DNA from: Exophiala sp. HKRS030
Taxonomy: Eukaryota > Ascomycota > Eurotiomycetes > Chaetothyriales > Herpotrichiellaceae
Direction of reading: 5' to 3'
NCBI GenBank assembly: GCA_023897205.1
Contig: JAHWDD010000010.1
Coordinates: 2,294,001 to 2,358,000, forward strand
Length of the DNA stretch: 64,000 nt
The notes under the pieces are model-generated. The model saw only the letters and a list, made by a program, of their open reading frames with translations. It made no database searches and had not been told where the DNA came from. Below are positions 26,288 through 40,400 of the stretch, piece after piece. The translations under genes and the position numbers were made by a program. Each line of letters opens with the position of its first letter. Positions within the stretch are counted from its first letter, which is position 1.

Positions 26288-29200
26288 CACCCCCTAGGGA
26301 AGCCTGTAATAACAGGGTTACCTGTGAAGCTTTTCTCGTTGGTGTAAAGTTAGTTTATATAGACTTTTCATGGTATTTTGGTTCCAAAAGAGCGTGATTT
26401 GCTGTTGAAGTATTTTCCTTACCTCTAGTATCCTTTTCTGTCGATCTTATTATAGCGTTATCGTTATGATTTATTAGAGGTTTAACTACTTTATGAACCT
26501 ATTGTAAGGTTACTCTCCTAGTGGTTTAGTGAGTCCGTTAGCGCTCATTAATATTGTAGCTACCTATTCTAGAGTAATAACTCTATTATTAACTAATTCT
26601 CTTATCTAGTGCCTATAGATATTAATATATTTAAGTCGAGTTATAAGCTTATAGCTTAGTGCTATAAATAAGCGAATTATCTATTAATTATTACAGAAGA
26701 TATAGATATAGTTATAGATCTTAGGGCTTATCGGGAGGCTCTTCCCTATAGATCCTAGGAACCTCTTCCATTACATCGCTTCCTTTGAGACTTCTGTTAG
26801 AGCGAGAAGCTTAGCCTCTATCGACGACGTTGTAATTATGCACTATTAGTTTGCTTTCTAACTAAATAGGCCTTTAAAGAGGTAGAAGATAAATCCTTAC
26901 GAGCTTTTTCTGTCGAAGCTGTCGCCGAAAGCCGCATCGGAGTAAATCCTAAGTTATTCTACCTTATTATCGCCTCGTCGGTAGACGATTCCTTAGTCCT
27001 TAGTGCCGCTTAGATACCTAATAACTCTGTCAGTAAGTAAGGCATGCTTTAGCGATAGATTTCTCAAGAATTATGCTAGTTATAAGGCCGCAAATAAGAT
27101 ATTAGGCCTTATTTAGATTGTAACCTAGTTAATGGATCTAATCTTTTGTTGATAGAGATAAATCTCCTCCGGAGTTGCCTATTCCGGATTAGGCTCTAGC
27201 TTTTCTAGAGATAGTAGTGTATTAGCCGGTTTATAATCCTCTAGGTTAAACCTTAAGGTTATCTTGTCGATATAGGAGTCCTGGATTAATAAGAGAGTAC
27301 CTCTCTATCGGTCTCTAACGATTCGAATACCTAGGAACTAATCGGCTTTTAGTAAGTACCTTAGCTTATAGATCTTACTAAGTTCTCGGATAAGGTCTTT
27401 AGCCTTTTCCTTATTATTCCTATAATAGATAAATAGGATATTATTAACGTAGAAGAAGACGATAATAAAGTTATTTTATAGTATATAGTTAACTCCTTTA
27501 ACCTCCTTAAGGCCTAATCTAATAAGTCCTTCTATAAGTTCGCGATGCCATAGGAGTAGTGATCTCTTTAATCCGTATAGGGCTCTTAAGAGCCTAAGGA
27601 CCTTACCGTCGCTAAGCCCTTCTGGGGCTTTAATATAGACCTCCTTATTAAGTTTACTATTAAGGAAGGTATTTATAGCGTCGGACTACTTTAATTCTAA
27701 GTTATATCCTACTATAAGGCTTATAAGGATCCTAAAGGTCTCTCCGGTTAAGGTTACGGCGTAATTATCGCTCTCTATGTACTATAAATTACCTCTAATA
27801 TATAGCCTTACCTTAAACTTCTCTAGATATCCTTTATTATCGAACTTATACTTAAATACCTATATTAGTAGTAGAGGTTTCGAGGTTATATATTAGAATT
27901 TAACCTCTTCCTAAGTTCCTCTTACTTAGAGTTCTTTAATCTTAATAGTAACTACCTTAAGCTATTCCTTTACGAAAGGATAAATCTTTATTTTATACTA
28001 GTAGCAAGGTTCTTATAGTATAGAGTTTCGGTATCGTTTATAGGGATTTCCTCCCTTATTAAGTATAGTAGTAAATACTATATAATAGGCCGTAAGTCCT
28101 TTATTCTTAGTATTATCTAGTACTATTACGAATACTTAACGATAAGGTTTTAGTTATCTTTAAGTACTAGAAGGAAGAATATTAGCTTTATTAAAGTCCG
28201 TACTTATATAATACGGAGGTCTATCCTCCTTAATACTTATCGGTATAGACTCTCGGCTTTCTATATCGGTTTTAGGTATCGTTATCGACCTCTCCGTTAC
28301 TGTATCGGGCTCCGGAGTAGGATATATACCGGCCGTATAGCTTCTAGGGCCGAACCTATATTAGGGATTCTAATTAGGGTTAACTAATATAGCTATATTA
28401 GCTACCGTAAGATTAGTGCCGTAAAAAGGAGTTAGTAGTAGAGTAGCTATATTTATAGACTAAATATCCTAAGGTTTAGCCTCGTCGGTACTAAGACTTA
28501 GATAAGGCTATAAAATTCTAATATTATATAACTTAGCCTCGTTACTAGTACGAGACTAGGTTTATAGTAGATACTATTATCGAATAACCTCTATAGTATT
28601 ACTTATCTTATTATCGATAGTTTCGCTATTATTAAAGCTTCGTCTTCCTTCCTCTATAATTACCTTAATATTATCGACGATAGGGATAGTCCTAAGTAAC
28701 TCTAGAAGTAGTAATTACTTTAGATCGTAGAAGGAATTATTATTAAAGGTAATATCTCTTACCCTAAGAATACAATATTTTCTAGGTTTCTATATATAAT
28801 AGATATTCCTTAAATTATATCTAATAAGGTAACCGATCTATACGCGCGGCTCTAATTTATCGTAGTATATAATATTCTTATTAAGGAAGTAAGCCTTATA
28901 TCCTATTAGATATAAGTAAGTATAAGTAGGCTTTTTACCTAATATTATCTTAATAGGGGTCTTCTATTATACTTATCGGTATAGGATCCTATTAAGGAGA
29001 TATTCTACCGTTATAATAATCTTAGGCTATAAGTCGGCTAGAAGATTTACCTATACTCTTATATATCTTACTAGAGTTATAATTATACGCCCGGCTCTCT
29101 CGGTATACCTATTTTATATAGGAGTTCTTAGGGATAACCTTTCTATAGTTAATCCTTAATCTTATATAAGAATATTAAAGTCTTTTCCTAATAAGGTCTC

Positions 29201-29971
29201 TTTATCGAGCCTTATAAATATAACTTAGTAATTATACCTTATTTTAACGATATTAAAGTAAGAGGTAAGCGCCTATAGACTATTACTCTTTCTTAAGAGC
29301 GTATATACGTAATTTATTTCTATAACGAAGTATTTAAAGTAAGTAACCTAATTATATCTATTATACCTATTTAATAGGTCTATTAAGTCGAAGGAGACTC
29401 TCTTAAAGGGACCTATAGTAGGTTTCTTCTATCCTAAAAGCCTAGAGATCTATTAAGTTACCTTTAATAGTTAATAAGGTTTATAGGAAGTTATTTTAGT
29501 AGAGTTCTCGTCGAGTACTACGTCGGCGGATACTTCTTATAGATATAAGATTAATTTCTTACTTAGGTAGCCTAGTATATAATACTATTCGCTTATTAAC
29601 TTACGGACTATCTCGGAGGATTTATATATAGCGAAATTTTAGTATATTTAGTCCGTTAATAGAAGCTAATAATTATTACTTAGAGTAAGGTCGTATAAGA
29701 CTCCCTTATAATAAAATAGCTTATCCTTACGAGTATTCTAGTAGATACCTTTATAGCTAAGTCTCGCTAATAATACTAAGTTAGATAGGAAGCCTAGGAT
29801 ATAAGCGATATTAAGAAGTTATATAATCTTCGTTTATAAGTCGATTTTAACCGATATAGTTACTATTCTATAGGCTTTAATAGGATATAAGGTTATTCCG
29901 GCCTAAACTACTTACCTATTATCTAGTAAGGTCTTATTAAAGCCTCTTAAGTTATTAGTAATATAGATATT
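26288..29971 (-). mobile_element. Ty1/copia retrotransposon, RIP-degraded internal region
   Basis: Minus-strand remains of a copia polyprotein, now full of stops. Near the left end, 26833-26779 reads TTSSIEAKLLALTEVSKEA, the copia RNase H signature. Around 27682-27601 the reverse transcriptase segment reads DAINTFLNSKLNKEVYI and then APEGL. At 27451-27435 the catalytic YVDD is seen as YVNN, both aspartates changed as RIP predicts. Integrase and gag should lie to the right, up to the assembly gap. CpA/TpG content falls across roughly the first kilobase (26.3-27.3 kb) and is then almost zero. The element is not expected to be active. Confidence 0.85.
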
Positions 29972-30071
29972 NNNNNNNNNNNNNNNNNNNNNNNNNNNNN
30001 NNNNNNNNNNNNNNNNNNNNNNNNNNNNNNNNNNNNNNNNNNNNNNNNNNNNNNNNNNNNNNNNNNNNNNN
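29972..30071. other. Assembly gap (100 N)
   Basis: Exactly 100 undetermined bases, the conventional placeholder for a scaffold gap of unknown length. It lies inside repeats, so the true missing sequence could be much longer. Confidence 0.99.
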
Positions 30072-30767
30072 GTATATAATAACTTATAGAAAGGAGAATA
30101 TACTAACGATAATACTAAGGCTACTAGCTTTTATAATCGAGAATTCGTCGATAACTTAATTATTCCCTTATATAGAGACGGCTATATTATTTTAGTTACG
30201 ATTCGAGAAATACTAGAATAGCTTTCTAGTTATATCCCGCTTCGTTTACTTCGAGAAGCTAGCTACAGTACGTCTATAGGTTAGCTAGTTTAGGTAGAAT
30301 TAAGACGTTAAAAGAACTTAGACTTCGAGCTATTAACTTTAAAGAAGTTAGTAGAAGATAGATAGATATAGCTAGGAGCGATTTTACTTAATATTATAAC
30401 TGGCGATAACTAAGTCGGTACCTAGGACCTATTAAGTAGGGAGGATATCTAGGGGTAGTATTAGGTAAACTAGTCGGTAGGACCTTAATATCGTAAGAAC
30501 TAACTAACTAAATAACTTAAGTCTTAAGGATTACCGAAACTATTTAACTAGGTTATTTAGTAATTATAGTAATTAAGTAAACTAGGTAAAACGAGAATAG
30601 GGAACGAAACTTGTCGATAGGAGCTAATATCTCTATTGCTGTCTATCTTCGTTGCCTCCTTCCTCTTCTTATTTAACTCCTACTGATCTTCTAGTATAGA
30701 CAAAAGGCTTAGTATAGAAACGATAGCGTTTCTATACTAAGACTTCTAGTAAGCCCTAATTATACAT
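30072..30767. repeat. Unassigned repeat fragment right of the gap
   Basis: AT-rich repeat-derived sequence. The part nearest the gap may be the 5' (gag-side) end of the minus-strand copia element, but no convincing motif survives. From about 30600 CpA/TpG content rises again. A perfect 15-bp inverted repeat with a 4-base spacer lies at 30708-30741. The stretch ends where integrase-like gypsy sequence begins. Confidence 0.4.
30708..30741. repeat. 15-bp perfect inverted repeat
   Basis: CTTAGTATAGAAACG at 30708-30722 is followed after ATAG by its exact reverse complement at 30727-30741. It could form a hairpin, or mark a transposon terminus or a small palindromic insertion. Confidence 0.75.
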
Positions 30768-31370
30768 TACAATAATAGTATCCTAGTTATTAACGATATT
30801 CTTATAAAATACGCCTACTTTATACCCTATAAGAAAGCGTTAATAGTAGAGGACTTAGTATATACGCTATATAAGAATATAGTATTATATTATAGAGTAC
30901 TAAAGGAAATACGCTTAAATTAAGATAAGTTATTTACGTTATAATTTTAGTAATTACTAATAGACCTAATAGGTATATATTAGAAATTATTAACGATATA
31001 TTACTTATAGTTAGATAGATAGATAGAAAGAATAAATTAAATATTAGAATAATACCTTAAAGTATATATTAACTAGGAATAAGATAATTAGGTATAGCTA
31101 CTACTAGTAGCCTAGTTTATATTTAATAATAGTATAGCTATTATAGGAATATTACTATTCTATATAAATTACGGTATATACCTAAGTATTAATAGATAAG
31201 AAAGGAAATTAAGACCTATAGTAGAGAAAGTAAAAGTAATAATTAATAAGATTAAAGAACTATATAAGAGACTATTAGAGAGAATTACGGAAATAGTAGA
31301 GAAAATAATAAAAATAGTAAATAAGAGAAGGTTTAAGGAACTAGACTTTAAAGAGGGAGAGGTAGTATAC
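30768..31370 (+). mobile_element. Gypsy element C, left fragment (integrase part)
   Basis: Plus-strand Ty3/gypsy integrase sequence that closely parallels 47071-47670 of element D: both carry AATAGTATCCTAGTTATTAA and later a GACTTTAAAGAG block. It is cut at 31370 by minus-strand element A and resumes at 41443. The left end is truncated near 30768. Confidence 0.75.
31366..31370 (+). repeat. Target site duplication, left copy
   Basis: TATAC, directly abutting the left LTR of element A. The same five bases follow the right LTR at 41443-41447, and a single TATAC is present at the uninterrupted site in element D. Five bases is the usual gypsy duplication length. Confidence 0.85.
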
Positions 31371-31788
31371 TATTATAATTCGCTCCCGTTAGGTTATAAG
31401 TCGTTAAGGTTCTCCTTAGAAGAGGGTAGTATTATAGAGTAGTCTTAAGAAGTATATAGTATAAACGAGGTACTAATAGCGAACTATCCTAGATCCTAAA
31501 ATATAGGGGTAGGATAATAAACTAAGTTAACTATAGATAACCTTCCTTAAGAGAGTTATTCTAGCTATATAGTAGTATCTTAACGATAGTCCCGCCTAGT
31601 ATATTAGTATATTAATATATTTTATTCTAATATACTAATATATTATAGTAGTCTTATTATATACTCTAGCCTTATTTAGTACCCTAGTATTTATACTAAG
31701 TTATCGAGTAACCTTTCTTCTCGGCTAGTATAGCTAATTAGTAAATAAGATCCTTTACGCTAGTTATAGGTATAGCTAGTTTATAATA
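31371..31788 (-). repeat. LTR of element A (3', left), 418 bp
   Basis: It begins TATTATAA and ends TTATAATA on the plus strand, which is TGTTATAA/TTATAACA after RIP. It has the same length and sequence subtype as 41025-41442. Confidence 0.85.
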
Positions 31789-34056
31789 CTCGCCCCTCCT
31801 AGACTATCGTTATCCTTAATATACTTAAGGTTAACTCTTCTCCGTAGGCTAGCCCTTCCTTTCTCCTCTCTCTTCTTATAGCTAACTATATCTATAGCTA
31901 CTACTAGGTATCGATAGTTATTTAGGCCCTCTAAATTTCGAAAAAAGTATCGTAATAAGCTTATACTCTTAATCTCTTATTCTAAAAATATTACTATAGT
32001 AGTATATACTAAATATATAAATTACGGAGTAGTATATTATTATAATAGGGAATAATTTATAAAATATATTAAATATTTACGGTATTAGCGGTCCTATAAT
32101 AGAATCTTCTCGCTAAAAGAGTTCCGAAAAGTTAATAATTAAAAGAAAGAGTTATAAGAAAAATCTCGAAGAAAATAAAAGGAGATAGCCTGCCTTCGGC
32201 GCCTACTTATTAATTTAGAGAAAGAGGACGTTTAGGCCTAGAAGTCCCTAGCTAAGCTAGAATATTAGTCTAAAAATATATTACGCCGCAAAATATAAGC
32301 GCTAGGTATTTTTAATTCCTCTAATTCCTTCTCTTCTATAGCTCTTACTAAGCTCGACTTTATTTTTAATAGTATAGTAGTAACTAATCTTATTAATTAG
32401 AATAAGATCTTAAATAGTATTTCTAAATTATCTTATAGGTAAGATATTTTTCTAGTTCTTAAGTATTTTTCGAGTAATTATACTTTAACTATTTAATTAG
32501 ATAATATTTTTTACTATTAATAAGTTAATAGTTTAAGACCTCTTTAATTTTATATCTTAGTTCTTATATTTTTTTATTAATTTCTACTAGACCTAGTCTA
32601 GTATTTTTAAGTACTCTCTCTAGTAGTAATTTATAGAAGATATTATAAATCCTTATTATTCTCGATAGTTCTAGTTTAAATATTACTAGTCTTTTCTTTT
32701 TTCTAATTTTATATAGCTCTAGCTTAGTATAATCGAGTTTATCGCTAGGTTATTTTATTTTTATATTTTTTCTAAGTAGGTATATTACCTCTTCCTCTTT
32801 AAAGTCTAGTCCCTTAGATCTTCTTTTATTTACTATTTTTATTATTTTCTTTAATATTTCTTTTATTCTCTTAAAGAGCTACTTATATAATCTCTTAATT
32901 TTATCGATTATTATTTTTACTTTTTCCGCTATAGGTCTTAATTTTTTTTCTTATCTATTAATATTTAGGTAAATACTATAGTTAGTATAAAATAGTAATA
33001 TTTCTATAATAGCTATACTATTATTAAATATAAACTAAGCTACTAGTAATAGCTTAACCTAGTTATTCTATTCTTAGTTAATATATACTCTAAGGTATTA
33101 TTCTAGCGTCTAATTTATTCTTTCTATTTATCTATTTAACTATAGGTAATATACTATTAATAACTTCTAATATATATCTATTAAGTCTATTAATAATTAC
33201 TAAAATTATAATATAAATAACTTATCTCGGTCTAAGTATATTTCTTTTAGTATTCTATAATTTAATATTATATTCTTATATAGTATATAAGCTAAATCCT
33301 CTACTATTAACGCCTCTTTATATAGTATAAAGTAGACGTATTTTATAAGAATATTATTAATAACTAGGATACTATTATAAACTACTTCTATTATTAGTTC
33401 TTTAGATCTTAGTAATTTAATAATAAAATCTAATACTATTATATATTATATCTCTTCTAGTATTACCGGTATTTATAGTAATTTATATAACTTATATCTT
33501 ATATACTTTATTTTATAGTATATATCGTAGTTTCTAATATACTCTATTATATCTTTCTTAAGTTCTTTTTAGATAAAATCTCTTATAACTAGTTTAATAG
33601 TCTTTTCTATCCCTAGGTATCTAGCTATTTTATTATTATACCTTACCCTAATAACCTCTTATTTCTATTTCTAGATTAGTTTAATATCTATTATTATAAG
33701 TTATTATACTTATAGCTTAATATAGGATAATAATTTATTACTATTAACCTATAGTATTACTACTAGCTTAAGTTATATATTTTTTATATAGTCTATTCTT
33801 TAACTTAATACGTTTACGACTATATTCTCTTTCCCTCGTACGTAGTATATTTTAAAATTATATAGTACTAATATCTTAGCCTACCGTACCTATCTTCGGT
33901 TAAGTTACTTTATTATTATCTAATAAAGAAGGTTCTTATAGTCTATATATACCTATATCTAGTACTTTATACTCTCGAGGTATACTCTCTATTCCCTAAG
34001 TACCTCGACTACTACGAGTAATTCCTTATTATAGATATTATAGTTTAGTTCCGGTA

Positions 34057-34495
34057 TATTATAATTCGCTTCTATTAAGTTATAAGTTACTAAGGTTCTC
34101 CTTAGAAGAGGGTAGTATTATAGAGTAGTCTTAAGAAGTATATAGTATAAACGAGGTACTAATAGCGAACTATCTTAGATCCTAAAATATAGGGGTAGAA
34201 TAATAAACTAAGTTAACTATAGATTACTCCTTATCGCGGAATAACTCTTACTATATAGTAGTAGATATTATATATCTTAGCTTAATATACTAATATATTA
34301 ATATATTAATATACTAGTATATTAATATATCGCTATATTACTAGAGCCTTATTATATACCGTAGCTTTATCTAGTACCCTAGTATTTATACTAAGTCGTT
34401 AGGCTACCTTCCTCCTTTAGCTAGCGTAGTTAATTAGTTAAATAAAATTCCTTTTCGTAGGTTATCTCGCGGTTAACCTATAATACTCGCTCCTC
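34057..34495 (-). repeat. Internal LTR of a second gypsy subtype, about 439 bp
   Basis: This LTR resembles those of element D (429 bp) rather than the outer LTRs of A: its AT-repeat block and the segment around TAGTAGATATTATATATC match the D type. It lies between two copies of the RNase H-integrase region, marking a nested insertion remnant. Confidence 0.8.
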
Positions 34496-37400
34496 TTTAG
34501 TTAAACGTTATCCTTAACGTACTTAAGGTTACTCTCCCCGTAGGTCGATCCTCTTTCTTCTTCTTTCTTTTCGCCTATAGCTAACTATATCTACTACTAT
34601 CGCTAGGTATTAAAAATTCTTTAAATTCCTTAAATCTTAAAGAGAGCGTCGCGGCGAGCTTATAACCTTAATCTCTTACTCTAAAAATATAACTATAGTA
34701 GCTTATATTAAATATATAAATTATAAGATAGTATATTATTATAATAGGGAATAATCTATAAAATATACTAAATATTTATAGTACTAACGGTCTTATAATA
34801 GAACCTTCTTATTAGAAGAATTTCGAAAAGTAGCTAATTAAAAGAAGAAGCTCTAGAAAAAGTCTAGGCGGAAATAGAAAGAGGTCTAACGACTCTATTA
34901 CGCCCTCGCGGAAATATAACTAGCTCTAGTATTAGCGGAGGAAGAAGATTCTTCTCTAGCGGATAGTATTACCGAGTTAGATAGCCGCTCTAATCGTATA
35001 TTATAGCGTAAAATATAAGCGCTTAATATTCTTAACGCTATTAAACTCTTCTTATTCGTAGCTTTCGCCGATCTTAAGTTTATTTATAATAGTATAGTAG
35101 TAATAGACCTTATTAACTAGAATAAGATCTTAAATAGTATTCCTAAATTATCTTATAGATAAGATATTCTTCTAGTTTCTAGGTATTTTTCGAGTAATTA
35201 TACCTTAACTATTTAACTAGATAGTATCCTTTACTATTAATAAGTTAATAGTCTAAGACCTCCTTAATCTTATATTTTAGTTCTTATATTTCTTTATTAA
35301 TTTCTACTAGGCCTAGTCTAGTATCTTTAGGTACTCTCTCTAGTAGTAATTTATAAAAGATATTATAAATCCTTATTATTCTTAATAGTTCTAGTTTAAA
35401 TATTACTAGTCCTTTCTTTTTTCTAATTTTATATAGCTCTAGTTTAATATAATTAAGTTTATCGCTAGATTATTTTATTTTTATATTTTTTCTAAATAGG
35501 TATATTACTTCTCTCTCTTTAAAGTCTAGTCCCTTAAATCTTCTTTTATTTACTATTTTTATTATTTTCTTTAATATTTCTTTTATCCTTTTAGAGAGTT
35601 ACTTATATAATTCCTTAATTTTATCGATTATTATTTTTACTTTCTCTACTATAGGTTTTAGTTCTCTTTCTTATCTATTAATATTTAGGTAAATACTATA
35701 GTTAGCGTAGAATAGTAATATTCCTATAATAGCTATACTATTATTAAATACGAACTAAGCTACTAGTAATAGCTTAATTTAGTTATTCTATTCTTAGTTA
35801 ATATATACTCTAAGGTATTATTCTAGTATCTAATTTATTCTTTCTATTTATTTATTTAACTATAGGTAATATACTATTAATAACTTCTAATATATACTTA
35901 TTAAGTCTATTAATAATTATTAAAATTATAATATAAATAACTTATTTCGGTCTAAGTATATTTCTTTCGATATTTTATAATTTAATATTATATTCTTATA
36001 TAGTATATAAGCTAAATCCTCTACTATTAATACCTCTTTATATAATATAAAGTAGGTATATTTCGTAAGGATATTATTAATAACTAGGATACTATTATAA
36101 GCTACTTCTATTATTAGCTCTTTAGATCTTAATAATTTAATAATAAAATCTAATACTATTATATACTATACCTCTTCTAGTATTACCGGTATTTATAATA
36201 ATCTATATAGCTTATATCTTATATACTTTATTTTATAGTATATATTGTAGTTTCTAACGTACTTTATTATATCTTTCCTAAGTCCTTTTTAGATAAAATT
36301 TCTTATAACTAGTTCGATAGTCTTTTCTATCCCTAGGTATTTAGCTATTTTATTATTATACCTTACCCTAATAATCTCTTATTTCTATTCCTAGGTTAGT
36401 TTAATATCTATTATTATAAGTTATTATACTTATAGCTTAATATAGGATAATAATTCGTTACTATTAACTTATAGTATTACTACTAGCTCGGGTTATATAT
36501 CTTTTATATAGTCTATCCTTCGACTTAATATATCCGCGACTATATTCTCTTTCCCTTATATATAGTATATTTTAAAATTATATAGTACTAATATCTTAGC
36601 CTACTATACCTATCTCTAGTTAAGTTACTTTATTATTATCTAATAGAGAAGGTTCTTATAGTCTATATATATCTATACCTAGTACTTTATACTCTTAAGG
36701 TATACTCTCTATTCCCTAAGTACCTTAACTACTATAAGTAATTCCTTATCGTAAATATTATAGTTTAATTCCGATAGTATTATTTTCCTAGAGTAGTATA
36801 CTATAGTTCTAATTCTTCTATCGGGATATTTTTATATAAGGCGAGCCCTAATAGCGCCGTCTAATATATTTATTTCTATCTTTATAGGTAGTTTTAAATT
36901 ATATATTATAAGTACTAGCGTAGTTATTATAGCTAATTTAAGTTTCTTAAATATCTCTCTATATTTATTTATAAATCTTATTTATTATCTCTTATAATTC
37001 TCTTTCTTCGTAAGGTTAGTAAATAGCGCCGCTATTTTAGAGAAGTCTTTAATAAACTTATAAATATAGTTCGCGAGTTTAATAAAGGCTTATACCTTTA
37101 TAATAGTAGTTAATTTTAGCTACTCCTATATTAGCTTTATCTTATTAGGGTCTACTTTAATTCTATTACTAGAAATAATATATTTAAGGAACTTAATTTA
37201 TTATTAATAAAACTTATATTTACTAAGCTTTAAAGGAAGTTCCTTTTCTTTAAGTTTTACTAATACCTTATATATATACTAAATATACTTCTTATATATC
37301 TTTAAGAATATTAGTATATTATCGAGATATACTATTATAAAGTTATCTAGATATTCCTTAATAGTATTATTAATAAGTTTTTAAAAAGTTACTAGAGTAT

Positions 37401-40400
37401 TAGTTAATCCGAAAGATATAACTAGATACTCGAATAGTTCGAATTATATCTTAAAGGCTATATATTTCTCGTAGCTCGGCTTTATTCGTACTTAATAGTA
37501 GGCGTCTTATATATTAAGTACCGTAAAGTACCTTATATCTAATAATCTATTCTATAGTTCGTCGATATATAGTAGAGGATATTAATTCTTAATCGTCTTA
37601 AAGTTTAATAGTCTAAAATTAATATATACTTAAAGCTCTCTACTCTTTTTCTTTATAAATACTACTTTATAAGTAGTATTAGATTTTAATAGTTTAATAA
37701 AACTCTTCTTTAAATACTTTTATATATAATCTTATAGATAGTTCTCCTCTATCTTTAAGAATCTAGATAAGTAGCTTAAGTAATTCGGCTCTAGTCCTAG
37801 TATAAGTATAATTTTATAGTCCTATAGTTTATATTCTAGTAACGCTACTTTACTCTCTTTCTCTATAAAGAGATTAGTAAAGTTCTTATATTCTAATAGA
37901 ATCGTCTATTCTATATAGGTAATAGTAGTATATTAAGGGCGGACCTAGACCTCGTATATTTATTCTATCTTCTTACCCCCTTTTCTATAACTATAGTTTA
38001 GAAAGGTAATACTATATTACTTTTAATTAATTTTTAGGTTATACTCTCTTAACTACTTTATTCTTAGAATAAGGTTAAACTTAATTAGCGAGACGTTTAG
38101 CGTAATTTCTTTCTAGTATCTTTCTATTTCTATAGGTACTTATTATATCTCTTTTTATATTTATCTATTATTATATTTTATTAATTTCTCGTTAGCTATA
38201 TTAAGTTAGTATAGATCTTCCTTATTTTATTAGTATTCTCTAAATTATTCCGCTATATATATTAATATATAGTTCTAATTAGCTCCTAAGTCTATTATAG
38301 TATTAGTCTTCTTACTACCGATAATAGTCTTAAAGACTAGTAATCTTAGTTATATTATATTTATTACTAATAGGCTATTTTATACTCTCTTCTTTCGTCG
38401 AGTAGGCCTTTACCTAATAAGGGCTACTTCTAGTTATTTTTTAGTATATCTCTTATTATTAGATTAGTCTTTTCGAAAACTATAAAAGTAATCGGATCTA
38501 GTATTTTAATAGGGAAGCTATTTAGAGGTCCTTTATATAAATAAATATAATTTATATAGTCGTAACTATTATTTTTATAAAATAGTATTCTAACTAGTAT
38601 TTTAATTATCTTTCGTATTATCCTTAGGTTAAATATAAAGTATAAGTACTATATTTCTAAATAGTTACCTCTTATATAAAGTTTATAGTTCTAATAGTAG
38701 GTTTATATAGAGATTATAGTCCGTAATATCTCGTTAATAATAAACTTAATCTCTTCTTCCTCCTCCGAGTCTTCCTTATTCTTAATTATCTTTACTTAAC
38801 TATTATAGGGTATTAGTAGTTACTACTCTATTAATATAAGATTCTAGACCTTATTCTACTTATTATTATTATTAAACTTAAGCGCCCTAATAAATTCCTC
38901 CTCTATTAGTAGCTTATCGCTAATAGGTTCTAGGTAGTAGGTTCTTTATCTAATTACGTTATATATATACTTAAGGCCTCTATCTTTATAGGTACCTCTC
39001 GTATATTTATTAAGTCTAATTATCTTATATATATAGTTTAGCTATAAATTAATAGTTAGGTCGAAGTATATTTCCTTAGTATCTATATCTTCTTAATAGA
39101 AGTAAGTCTAAATATATAACGCGTCGTTAGTCTCTTTATATACTCGGTAGTATACCTCGATTCCTTCCTCGTTTATAGAGTCTCTCTCTATAATAGATAT
39201 TTCTATATAGCTTTTATCTATTAGGTACGTATATAATAGTTCCTCCGGATAGTTATAGTATCTCTAGAAGGTTACTTTCCGCTCTTCCTCCTAGTACCGT
39301 CCTTACCCTAGGTCGTATTCGTAATATATTCGTAAATAGAAGTATAGAATCTAATAATAAGTTTATTTCTAGAAGCGCGTTATTACTCTTATATAAGTAT
39401 TCCTTACTTCTAGGGTCTTATATTTCTTTTTTAAGAATAGTACTTCGGTATAGTTCTTGCCTTCTATACTATATATATATAGTAGTAGGTCCTTATATTT
39501 CTAGTATCTCGCTAGGGTAACTATTCTCGCTCTACTTTATTTCTCTTTGTAGGGGTTAAAGAGCGTATAGTTACCTTTATACTTCTCTTTCCCTAGTTCC
39601 TATCCTAGAACCTTAACCTAGTACTTTATTTATATTATTATTATATTACCTATATAGTATATAATATAGTATTTATTTATATATAGTATTTCTTTTACTT
39701 CTATAACTAGGATATCGTTAAGCGCGTATTCTATACTAGACTTCAAGTCTAAATCTAGGGCCTATATCTTTTCTTTTAGGCCTTATTTCTTATTTCGTCG
39801 CTTCTTTAGTTACTACGGGAACTATTTCGAGCTATCCTTTTTACTATAGTATATATAATAGTTATTATCGTAGTATATAGTCTATAAAAGTAATTTATAA
39901 GTATATCCTTCTTTTATTATCCCTATAGTACGGGGTTATAAGCGTTCTCTTAGTTACTTTAAGTCCTAACTAACTTCTTTTACGCTTTCTCTCTCTAGCT
40001 AGCTTTTCTATTACTTTAAGGGCTAGAGAGTTCTTCTTTTATTAAAGTATCGGCCTTTTTTTCTTCGATACTCGCTAATTATTCTATTATATATAGTCCT
40101 TAAGCTTTTATATTATATTCTTTTACTCTATATTCGAGATTTTTATAATTATAATATAGGTTTTCTCTTTTTCTTCGTTTCTTCTCGCGATTAGAGGTTC
40201 CCTTATATTAGAAACTATATTTCTTATTCTTAAAGAATCTATATTCTATATTATTAAGGTCTATTAGATTATTATAGAGTTACTAGTAATTTTTCTTAAA
40301 GAATATACTTAATATACTTCTATAAAACTCTTTCTTCTCTAAGCTCCTCTCGTATAGCTAGTTATTTATTTTAATCGATTTATCTACTAGTAGTTAGTAC

